Shown here in pieces: positions 36,668-44,099 of a DNA stretch of 64,000 nt (position 1 is its first letter; each line of letters starts with the position of its first letter). The notes beneath the pieces were generated by a model. That model searched no databases. It saw only the letters and a list, made by a program, of their open reading frames with translations, and was not told where the DNA came from. The translations under genes were made by a program, and so were the position numbers. Source of the DNA: SHLQ01 sp964610745 (lineage in GTDB: Bacteria > Actinomycetota > Acidimicrobiia > Acidimicrobiales > SHLQ01); NCBI GenBank assembly GCA_964610745.1, contig CAZSYL010000004.1, forward strand, positions 1-64,000, in the 5' to 3' direction.

Positions 36668-37642
36668 CTAGTGACCAAGCTCTTTGGCATTCACGGCGAA
36701 GTCCGGGACCTCGCCGTTGATCGCCATGACCACCTGTTTTGCGGTGAGCGTCTGGAGGTCGACGACCGAGTCTTCTGAGTAGAAGCCGACATGTGGCGTG
36801 AGCACAACGTTGTCGCGGCCCAAAAGCCGTAGATCAGCTGCTGGCGGCTCGTCGGGAAGCACGTCCAAACCAGCGCCCACAACCTGACCCGAATCGAGCG
36901 CATCGGCCAATGCCTCTACATCGATGAGAGGGCCGCGTGCGGTATTAACAATGATCGCTCCAGGCTTCATCTTTGCGAAGGCCTCAGCGTTGAACATGTG
37001 ATGGGTTTCGTCATTGAGCGGCGCGTGAACGGAGAAATAGTCCGCCTCACGGAACATCTCGTCGAGTGAGACCCCGCGAACACCGAGCGCCTCATAGGTC
37101 TCATCTTCGACGAACGGGTCATAGGCAATGACCTCGATGCCGAATGCCTGCGCCTTGACCGCGACCTGGCGCGGAATGTTGCCAAAGCCCGCAAGTCCCA
37201 GCACCTTGCCCCGGATGCGATGCAGCGGTTTGGCCGAACCCTCGTCCCACGTTCCCGCGTGCACTTGGTTGTTGAGAAAGGGGATCTTCCGCGCCACCGA
37301 AAGAAGAAGCGCCATCGAGTGGTCGGAGACCTCGTCGTCGCAATACGCGCGAACGTTGGTGACGAACATGCCAGCCTCGGTTGCAGCCTCGACATTGATG
37401 TTGTTGTAGCCAGTCCCGGTACGAGCCAGCACCTTGCAATTCTCGAGCTGAGCAATGACGTCCGGGTTGAGGTCCGAATAGCAGGTGATGATGCCGTCAG
37501 CATCGCGAGCAACGTCGAGAACATCGGCCGTCTCTCGCGACTTGGCCACCCTCAGTTCCCATCCCAAGTCGGCCATCATCTGTTCGGTGGGCTCGAGGTT
37601 CGGAAAAATGTAATCGGTAACGACGACGACAGGGGTTGTCAT
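36668..37642 (-). CDS. D-isomer-specific 2-hydroxyacid dehydrogenase
   Basis: A 324-residue NAD-dependent dehydrogenase: Rossmann loop GLAGFGNIPRQVA, catalytic Arg in VNTARGPLID, Glu in LPDEPPA and His in LTPHVGFYSE. It resembles the CtBP/phosphoglycerate-dehydrogenase branch. It overlaps the SDR gene upstream by 4 bp, forming a two-gene minus-strand operon. Confidence 0.9.
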   Translation of the reverse strand: MTTPVVVVTDYIFPNLEPTEQMMADLGWELRVAKSRETADVLDVARDADGIITCYSDLNPDVIAQLENCKVLARTGTGYNNINVEAATEAGMFVTNVRAYCDDEVSDHSMALLLSVARKIPFLNNQVHAGTWDEGSAKPLHRIRGKVLGLAGFGNIPRQVAVKAQAFGIEVIAYDPFVEDETYEALGVRGVSLDEMFREADYFSVHAPLNDETHHMFNAEAFAKMKPGAIIVNTARGPLIDVEALADALDSGQVVGAGLDVLPDEPPAADLRLLGRDNVVLTPHVGFYSEDSVVDLQTLTAKQVVMAINGEVPDFAVNAKELGH

Positions 37643-38400
37643 GAGATGCCTTTCTCGCGGCCAGCGAATGGGACGAACTGGGAACCACCATAGGTCTGTT
37701 CGGTCGGCACGATCTCAAGTTGGCTGATGTTCACCCGCCATGGGGCATCGACGACGTGGACGATCGAGGCCGCAACATCGGAAGCTGTTACCTCCTCAAT
37801 TTTTGTATCGGTGGCTTTGGCCAGCTTTTCCTCATCATCTATCGCGACGTTGTAGAACTCGGTGGTCACACGACCGGGGTTGATCTCGGTCACGCGAATT
37901 CCGGTGCCCTGCAACTCTTGGCGGAGATCACGGCTCAGCTTGTGCATCGCGCCTTTGGTCGCGCCGTAGAGCGCGGCGGGTGCGGGATACAAAGCAAGAA
38001 CCGAGCTCATGTTGACGATGTGACCCTTCCCCCGTTCGACCATGCCGGGCAACACCGCGCGCACCATGTGTATCGCCGAGGTGACGTTGGTGTCGATCGT
38101 CATCTCGATGTCCTCGATCGGCGCCGTCCATAACGATCCGAGGGCGCGCCCGAGGCCGGCGTTGTTGACCAGGATGTCGACCGGCACCGACTCGCCGATG
38201 GCGGTCACCGCCTCCCGGTCACGCACATCGAGCTGATGGGGAATGCAGCCGGTCCGCTCTGCTAGAGCTTCGAGACGATCGAGACGCCTGGCCGCTGCAT
38301 GAACCTCCACTCCCCGCTCCCGAAGAGCGACGACAGTTGCCTCGCCAATTCCGCTGGACGCCCCGGTTACCAGGGCGACATCGTCTGATGAAAGTGGCAT
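37639..38400 (-). CDS. Short-chain dehydrogenase/reductase (classical SDR)
   Basis: A 253-residue SDR: cofactor loop VTGASSGIGEA, NNAG motif ILVNNAGLG, catalytic Ser in NMSSVLA and YxxxK in YGATKGAMHK. Arg residues after strand 2 (AARRLDR) favour NADP. Start is ATG 38398-38400 with GGGAG 9 nt upstream. It diverges from the second M24 gene across the motif at 38471-38490. Confidence 0.92.
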   Translation of the reverse strand: MPLSSDDVALVTGASSGIGEATVVALRERGVEVHAAARRLDRLEALAERTGCIPHQLDVRDREAVTAIGESVPVDILVNNAGLGRALGSLWTAPIEDIEMTIDTNVTSAIHMVRAVLPGMVERGKGHIVNMSSVLALYPAPAALYGATKGAMHKLSRDLRQELQGTGIRVTEINPGRVTTEFYNVAIDDEEKLAKATDTKIEEVTASDVAASIVHVVDAPWRVNISQLEIVPTEQTYGGSQFVPFAGREKGIS

Positions 38401-38470
38401 TTTTCTCCCTTTGCCTCCGATCTGACCACCCCCGCTTGAGAACCTCGCACGGGGCTGGGCAGGCACCATC

Positions 38471-38490
38471 GTACACAATATAGAATGCAC
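38471..38490. promoter_or_regulatory. AT-rich operator-like motif (variant)
   Basis: GTACACAATATAGAATGCAC has imperfect dyad symmetry (GTRCA...TGYAC) and lies between the divergent SDR and M24 genes, 33 bp before the latter. Its complement shares the CTATATTGTGT core with the ATATATGATG group. Confidence 0.4.
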
Positions 38491-38522
38491 GATTAAATGC
38501 GAGAAGATGGAGAAGGTCTGCT

Positions 38523-39743
38523 ATGCCGGGATACGCCAAGGGTCCATTCGCTGTTGACTGGGAGGACCGCTACGACCTCCCACGAATGCGCAAGGAGCGC
38601 GTCGAAAACGCGCAACGCGAGATTCGGGAGGCAGACCTTGCCGGCTTGCTGGTGTGGAAGGACGAGAACGTTCGGTATCTGACATCGCTTCGAGCTCAAC
38701 TCATTGCCGGGAAAACAATGTCGCTCAACGGCGCCCTCGTTCAGCCCGATGGCGACCCCGTTCTACTGTGCTCGGGAGGTGAGCTCGATAAGGCTCGCAT
38801 GGGCATGTCGTGGATCGGCGAATCACATGCGATCCCGATCATGGAACAGGCCGAACTCGTCGATGGCTTTGTGAGCGACATCCTCAAACCAATCCTGGTT
38901 AACCGTCGCCTGGACAGCGGCCGATTGGGCGTCGACGCCGCGAACATCTCGTTCATCGATGCGTTGCGCAAGCACCTCCCCGATGTGGAATTGGTCGACG
39001 GCGATGTGATCATGCAGCGCGCTCGACTGATCAAGTCTGATGTCGAGATCCAGATTCTCCACGAGTCGTGCGCAATCGGCGACGCCGTGACCCAACGGGC
39101 GCTCGACTCGACCAGAGCCGGACGCAGAGAGCTCGAGGTCGCAGGTGACGCCATGCAGACCCTTTTTCACCTGGGCGGCGAGATGGCCCACGTGATCACC
39201 CCGTTTGTGGCCTCCGGTGAGCACATGTCGCCACCTCATCGACTGGCGACCGACAAGCTGATGCGAAACTCCGACCTGGCCTTTATCGATATCGGAGCAA
39301 TGTGGAATGGCTACTTCGCCGATATTGGCCGAACCACGATCATCGGCAAGGCGTCCAAACAGCAGAAGACGATCTACACCGCCGTCTATGAAGGCCTCAT
39401 GGCCGGAGTTGAGAAGATGCGACCAGGCTTCACGAACATCGATGCGGCCGAGGCGATTATCAACAAGGTCGGCGATTATGGCCTAGCCGAGCACATGTTC
39501 AGCCTCTTCATTGGTCACGGCATAGGCATTGGAGCCAACGAGCCTCCGTACATTGGCGAAACGCTACCGGGAGCAACCGGAATCGAGTTCCAACCGAACA
39601 TGGTCTTCGCCGTCGAACCGCTCGTCTGGGTCCCCGACGTTCGCGGAGGCGGTGGCGTCCGGATCGAGGACATGGTGCTGATCACCGATGGTGATGCCGA
39701 GATCATGTCTCGCGTCGAATACGAAGAGCGCCTCATGCTGTGA
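38523..39743 (+). CDS. M24-family Xaa-Pro aminopeptidase/creatinase-like protein
   Basis: A 406-residue pita-bread enzyme with all five metal ligands: FIDIGAMWNGYFADIGRT (two Asp), IGHGIGIGANEPP (His), AVEPLVW (Glu) and VRIEDMVL (Glu). It can therefore act as a dinuclear hydrolase, unlike the M24 relative at 30642-31880. Substrate may be an imide, creatine-like compound or peptide. A hairpin overlaps its stop. Confidence 0.88.
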   Translation: MPGYAKGPFAVDWEDRYDLPRMRKERVENAQREIREADLAGLLVWKDENVRYLTSLRAQLIAGKTMSLNGALVQPDGDPVLLCSGGELDKARMGMSWIGESHAIPIMEQAELVDGFVSDILKPILVNRRLDSGRLGVDAANISFIDALRKHLPDVELVDGDVIMQRARLIKSDVEIQILHESCAIGDAVTQRALDSTRAGRRELEVAGDAMQTLFHLGGEMAHVITPFVASGEHMSPPHRLATDKLMRNSDLAFIDIGAMWNGYFADIGRTTIIGKASKQQKTIYTAVYEGLMAGVEKMRPGFTNIDAAEAIINKVGDYGLAEHMFSLFIGHGIGIGANEPPYIGETLPGATGIEFQPNMVFAVEPLVWVPDVRGGGGVRIEDMVLITDGDAEIMSRVEYEERLML

Positions 39744-39760
39744 CCGATGTGACATCGGTC
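39742..39760 (+). terminator. Hairpin at the M24 stop codon
   Basis: GACCGATG-TGA-CATCGGTC has perfect 8-bp arms and overlaps the stop codon of the M24 gene. No U tract follows, so it may be a weak terminator or mRNA 3' stabiliser. Confidence 0.4.
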
Positions 39761-39763
39761 CCG

Positions 39764-39782
39764 ACATCATATATTATGCATT
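39764..39782. promoter_or_regulatory. AT-rich operator-like motif (ATATATGATG class)
   Basis: ACATCATATATTATGCAT; the complement contains ATATATGATGT as at 51426-51442. It lies 57 bp before the substrate-binding-protein start, at the head of the transporter/Mo-hydroxylase operon. Confidence 0.45.
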
Positions 39783-39838
39783 CTCGTTACCAGCGGGCAC
39801 ATCGGTCCACTCGTTTCGAAACCTTGAGGGGGAACTCA

Positions 39839-41035
39839 ATGATCCGGAAATTACTCGTACTTCTGATGGCACTTGCTTTGGTCGCCGCTGCGTGCAGCTC
39901 AAGCGACTCGGCAGCCGATGATGTTGGGACCGATGACACGGTCGTTGAGTCGGACGATGATCCGGCCGATGAGCCCGCAGACGAGCCTGCAGACGAACCC
40001 GCGGACGAAGAGCCCGCGGACGAAGAGCCTGCTGCTGAGCCCGAAGAGTTCCAGGACGTGACGATGCTCGTCGTGAACAACATGGCTCACCTGCCTGCGT
40101 TCGTGGCAAATGAGTTTGGACTCTGGCCAGAACGCGGTCTCAACGTCGATCTCCAGACCCTCGGCTCTGGCGCTGATATCGCTGCAGGTCTGCAGTCGGG
40201 TCAGGCCGAGTTCGGCGGCGTGAACGCCGGAACCGGCGTTGCACCTCAGCGTGCAGGTGGCCTGCTCACAAAGCTTGTCGCTCCCTACAACAACGATGCG
40301 TTGAACGCTCAGTACGTCGACTGGATCCACATCATCGGCCGCGCCGATAGCGGCGTGACCACCGACCCAGCCAGCATCACCGGCCTCACCGTTGGTGTAA
40401 CCGGTGGCGGAACTCCACGGGCATACCTCAACGAGTTCCTCTCACAGAATGGTCTCACCGAAGACGACATCGAAGTGCTTGCACTCGGCGCACCGGACAT
40501 GGTTCCGGCCATCGTCAACGGCGAGGTCGACGTAATCGTGCCGTTCTCGCCCTTCCACGAGACGGCCGCTCGCCAGCTCGGCGACAACGCCGTCACCGTT
40601 TCTGCAGGCGAGCCATTCGTGACCAGCACGATCGGCCTCGGCGCAGTCGACGGTCAGCTCGAGAGTGATCCCGAGACCTTCACCGCTTTCATCGAGGGAA
40701 TCGTCGAAGCGACCTACATCATCCGCCAAGACCCAGATGCAGCTGCTGAGGTTGTCTTGTCGTTCATCGAGGGAATCACCCTCGAAGACGCACAGACCGC
40801 ACTTGCGAACAACACCTATGACCCTCGGGTCTCGGTGTGCACCGAGTACGGCGTCGAGACGACCGCAGCGCAGCTCATCGAGTCGGGCGCAGTCGAAAGT
40901 GACGTTGCGTTCCTCGCTGCTGACCTGATCGACGCCTCGCTTCTTCAAGAGGTCATCGATGCAAACCCACAATGGGTCGAAGACTTGCCACCTCTTCCAA
41001 CCTCGGTTGAAGAGTGCACCGGACTGAGGGGCTAA
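39839..41035 (+). CDS. ABC transporter substrate-binding lipoprotein (NMT1/SsuA-type)
   Basis: A 398-residue lipoprotein: signal peptide with lipobox LVAAACSS (lipidated Cys about residue 20), then an acidic linker with repeated ADEP units (about residues 40-63), then a periplasmic-binding domain with VNNMAHLPAFVANEFGLW and a GxxSGQAEFGGVN segment typical of NMT1/SsuA/TauA proteins. GAGGGGG precedes ATG 39839. Relatives bind pyrimidines, aliphatic sulfonates or nitrate; the downstream Mo-hydroxylase suggests a heterocycle. Confidence 0.88.
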   Translation: MIRKLLVLLMALALVAAACSSSDSAADDVGTDDTVVESDDDPADEPADEPADEPADEEPADEEPAAEPEEFQDVTMLVVNNMAHLPAFVANEFGLWPERGLNVDLQTLGSGADIAAGLQSGQAEFGGVNAGTGVAPQRAGGLLTKLVAPYNNDALNAQYVDWIHIIGRADSGVTTDPASITGLTVGVTGGGTPRAYLNEFLSQNGLTEDDIEVLALGAPDMVPAIVNGEVDVIVPFSPFHETAARQLGDNAVTVSAGEPFVTSTIGLGAVDGQLESDPETFTAFIEGIVEATYIIRQDPDAAAEVVLSFIEGITLEDAQTALANNTYDPRVSVCTEYGVETTAAQLIESGAVESDVAFLAADLIDASLLQEVIDANPQWVEDLPPLPTSVEECTGLRG

Positions 41036-41042
41036 GGAAACC

Positions 41043-41912
41043 TTGAGCGAAGGCAACACCGTGGCAGCTGCTGATAGGGCCACGGCCACCCTCACCGTCG
41101 ATGGGCTAAGTCATTGGTTCGTCGACCCACAAAGTGGGTCGACGGTCCATGCTCTCGACGACATCAACCTTGCAATTCAACCCGGCGAGTTCATCACAGT
41201 GGTGGGCCCGTCGGGTTGTGGCAAGACCACGCTTCTCAAGATCTTGGCTGGCTTCCTTAAGCCAATCTCAGGAGAGGCCCGAGTTCACGGAAACCTCATC
41301 ACCAAGCCAGGGCAAGATCGTGGTGTGGTGTTCCAGGAATTGGCGATCCTGCCGTGGCGCAATGTGCAACGCAACATTGGTCATGGTCTCGAGATCCAAA
41401 AGGTTCCAAAGGACGTCCGTGAAAAGAAGGTCGCGGAGCTGACCGATCTCGTTGGGCTTCGCGGCTTTGAAAACCACTACCCCCATCAGCTGTCGGGCGG
41501 TATGAAACAACGTGTTGCGGTGGCGCGAACCTGGGCTTCAGATCCCGAGATTATCTTGATGGATGAGCCCTTCGCTGCGGTCGATGCCATGACCAGGCAG
41601 ACCTTGCAGGAAGAGTTGATTCGTCTTACTGTCGAGACCAAGAAGACCGTGTTCTTCATCACCCACTCGGTGGAAGAAGCAGTGTTCCTGGGGGATCGGG
41701 TGATCGCCCTAGCTGCCCGACCTGGACGAGTGAAGGCATCGGTGAACGTACCGGTGCCCCGCGATGGGCGGACATGGGAACAGATGAGTACAGACGAGAG
41801 TCTGGCTGAATGCGTGGAAGAAGTACTGACCCTCGTACGCGGCGAACACGAAGCGACTCTCGCAGCAGAAACCGATTCAACAACAGCTCCAGATCCGGAC
41901 CGAGGAGGATAG
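41043..41912 (+). CDS. ABC transporter ATP-binding protein (SsuB/TauB-type)
   Basis: A 289-residue ATPase: Walker A VGPSGCGKTTLLK, signature LSGGMKQRVAVART, Walker B IILMDEPFAAVDA, and the H-loop FFITHSVEEAVFLGDR. Start TTG 41043 has AAGGAAA just upstream; GTG 41061 is an alternative. It lies 7 bp after the binding protein and before two permease genes. Confidence 0.92.
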   Translation: MSEGNTVAAADRATATLTVDGLSHWFVDPQSGSTVHALDDINLAIQPGEFITVVGPSGCGKTTLLKILAGFLKPISGEARVHGNLITKPGQDRGVVFQELAILPWRNVQRNIGHGLEIQKVPKDVREKKVAELTDLVGLRGFENHYPHQLSGGMKQRVAVARTWASDPEIILMDEPFAAVDAMTRQTLQEELIRLTVETKKTVFFITHSVEEAVFLGDRVIALAARPGRVKASVNVPVPRDGRTWEQMSTDESLAECVEEVLTLVRGEHEATLAAETDSTTAPDPDRGG

Positions 41913-41916
41913 TTTC

Positions 41917-42801
41917 GTGGCGATCGCCGTAGAGCCAGAGCTAGATGGCCCAGATGTCGAACGCGAGAAGGCCAAGGTCGAAAATGCCGCCATTGAGCGC
42001 AAGCTCATCGCCGACCGCGACAAAGCGGACAAACGGGGACGCTTGTTCGGGTCGGTATCATCGACCCTTCCGTTCGCCTTCCTCATTCTTGTGTGGTGGG
42101 GGGTCGAAGTCATCTTCGACCCGCCTGACACACGGCTGGTTCCGCCCCAGCGGGTTGTCACATCGTTCTTCGAGGTCGTCCGTGAAGGCACCCTTCCCGC
42201 CTACATCTCGCAGAGCATTGGCCGTCTAGCGTTCAGCGGGGGAATCGCTCTACTCGTTGGTATCCCCATTGGTTGGATCCTCGGCATCGATAAAGACATT
42301 GGCCGAGCGGCCGAACCAATCCTGCGCTTCTTTAACGCAATCTCGGGAATTGCATGGTTGCCCCTGGCAATCGTTTGGTTCGGTTTTACCGATCGAACCA
42401 TCTCGGCGATCATCATCTACACGATGATCTTCCCGGTCATCTTCAACACCATGATCGGCGTGCGCACGATCCCGACGGTGTTGCGTGATGCGAGCCGCTC
42501 GATGGGATCGAGTTGGTTTCGAACAATCCGCGATGTCTACATACCCGGTTCGTTCCCGAGCGTGATGACCGGCTTACGTCTTGGCATCGGTTTTGGTTGG
42601 CGAGCGCTCATCGCTGGCGAGTTCGTGGTCGGCGGAGGTGGCCTCGGCTTTCTCATCTTCAACGCCCGCACCTCCGGTCTAATCGAGCGAGTGATGCTCG
42701 GCATGATCATCATCGGTGTCGTTTGGTTGCTGATGGATCGCCTGATTCTTCGACCGATCGAGGAATACACCAACAATCGATGGGGAATGCTGCGACTATG
42801 A
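41917..42801 (+). CDS. ABC transporter permease 1
   Basis: A 294-residue BPD_transp_1 permease with about six helices and the EAA coupling loop around RDASRSMGSSWFRTIRDVYIPGSFPSV. A charged, helical N-terminal extension (about 45 residues) precedes the first helix. It starts GTG and overlaps the next permease gene by ATGA, consistent with a heterodimeric channel. Confidence 0.9.
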   Translation: MAIAVEPELDGPDVEREKAKVENAAIERKLIADRDKADKRGRLFGSVSSTLPFAFLILVWWGVEVIFDPPDTRLVPPQRVVTSFFEVVREGTLPAYISQSIGRLAFSGGIALLVGIPIGWILGIDKDIGRAAEPILRFFNAISGIAWLPLAIVWFGFTDRTISAIIIYTMIFPVIFNTMIGVRTIPTVLRDASRSMGSSWFRTIRDVYIPGSFPSVMTGLRLGIGFGWRALIAGEFVVGGGGLGFLIFNARTSGLIERVMLGMIIIGVVWLLMDRLILRPIEEYTNNRWGMLRL

Positions 42802-43630
42802 CCCTCACCGCCCCTACACCAACACCCCCGCCGAAAGCACCACCAATACTTCCGTCGCTGAAGCCCACGGCTTGGCAGCGCGCGAAGCAGATCATCCTTC
42901 CCATCGTTCCATTCGCCTTATTGATCGCCGTTTGGTTCTCGGTCATTGCCATCAACAACCCGCCGATCGGCATTCTCCCCCGACCTCTCAGTGTTCTGAG
43001 TGTTCCGTTCACCGAGGCCGACGAGTACTGGCCGAACGTGCTCTCAAGCCTGTTTCGTCTCGCTATCGGTTTTGCCGTTGCAGCCTCAACTGGCGTGATC
43101 GCTGGTTTGATCGCTGGCCTTTCAAGGCGATTCTCTGACTTCATTGGACCTCTCGTAACCGCCATGAACGCCATTTCGGGCATTGCCTGGATCCCACTCG
43201 CCATTGCTTGGTTTGGCATCGGGCCACAGTTCGTCATCTTCATCGTGTGGAACGGCGCCTTCTTCTTGATCTTTGGCAACACGGTGCTCGGCGTACGAAG
43301 CGTTCCAGAAGTTCTCGATCGCAGCCTCGCCACACTCGGTGCGTCGCGCATGCACATCATTCGCAACGTCACCATCCCTGGGGCGCTCCCCCACGTGATG
43401 TCTGGGCTGCGCTCAGGGCTCGGCTTTGGCTGGCGTGCAGTGATTGCCGCCGAACTCGTCGGTGCAACCTCTGGTCTTGGTCAGTGGATCTTCATCTCCC
43501 AAGAGTTCGCCCGAGCCGACATCATCGTCGCCGGCGCGCTCACCATCGGCATCATCGGCCTCATCATGGACCGAGGGTTCCTCGCGCCCCTCGAGCGTCG
43601 AACGGTCGAGCGCTGGGGACTGGTGGAGGC
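42798..43630 (+). CDS. ABC transporter permease 2 (3' end in gap)
   Basis: At least 277 residues of a second SsuC-type permease with a proline-rich N-terminus and EAA loop DRSLATLGASRMHIIRNVTIPGALPHV. The last visible residues (ERRTVERWGLVEA) align with the last residues of permease 1, so only a few codons are lost in the gap. The open frame that seems to continue through the N run is an artefact. Confidence 0.88.
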
Positions 43631-43730
43631 NNNNNNNNNNNNNNNNNNNNNNNNNNNNNNNNNNNNNNNNNNNNNNNNNNNNNNNNNNNNNNNNNNNNNN
43701 NNNNNNNNNNNNNNNNNNNNNNNNNNNNNN
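43631..43730. other. Assembly gap (100 N)
   Basis: A run of 100 N inside the transporter operon. It hides the permease 2 stop and the start of the next small gene. Real size unknown. Confidence 0.99.
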
Positions 43731-44099
43731 GCCCCGCCGCCAACGCCGGATCAGGCCCTCGTCGAAGACGATCGTAGGGGCCGGCGCGAATGGGTCACAC
43801 CTCTGATCGGCCTCATCTTGTTGGCGATACTTCTTCTCACCGCACCCATCTATGGCCGCCTCACGAGCGGCGACAAGATCAACGAGGCCATCGACCGCAA
43901 TGCAGAGCGAGTCGACGTCTTGGTAGACCTTCCGTTCGAGCCAGAGACCTTCCACCGAGAAGAACTCAGCAGCCTGGGCGTCTTTTCCGGACGCGATCGC
44001 TCTGACCCAACGCGCATCCGCCTTCGTGCGGTAACCCAGGACAACCTCGAGGCAATTGCAAACCTCTTTTGGGTCGAGGAGATCCTACCGAACCAATGA
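43731..44099 (+). CDS. Small membrane protein, 5' end in gap
   Basis: The last 122 residues of an unrecognised protein: Pro-rich start, one strong membrane helix (WVTPLIGLILLAILLLTAP), then a hydrophilic extracytoplasmic part ending FWVEEILPNQ. Its TGA overlaps the ATG of the Mo-hydroxylase gene, so it is translated together with it. A one-helix anchor beside a cofactor enzyme might tether it to the membrane; this is inference. Confidence 0.65.
   Translation, partial: APPPTPDQALVEDDRRGRREWVTPLIGLILLAILLLTAPIYGRLTSGDKINEAIDRNAERVDVLVDLPFEPETFHREELSSLGVFSGRDRSDPTRIRLRAVTQDNLEAIANLFWVEEILPNQ

Noticed and set aside
39954..40030. CRISPR-like or tandem repeat array
   Set aside because: The short repeats encode the ADEP protein linker in frame; there are no spacers and no cas genes in the window.
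42513..44099. 528-residue protein crossing the second N run
   Set aside because: The frame is kept only because the placeholder N string has no stops; permease 2 ends at the gap and a different protein follows.
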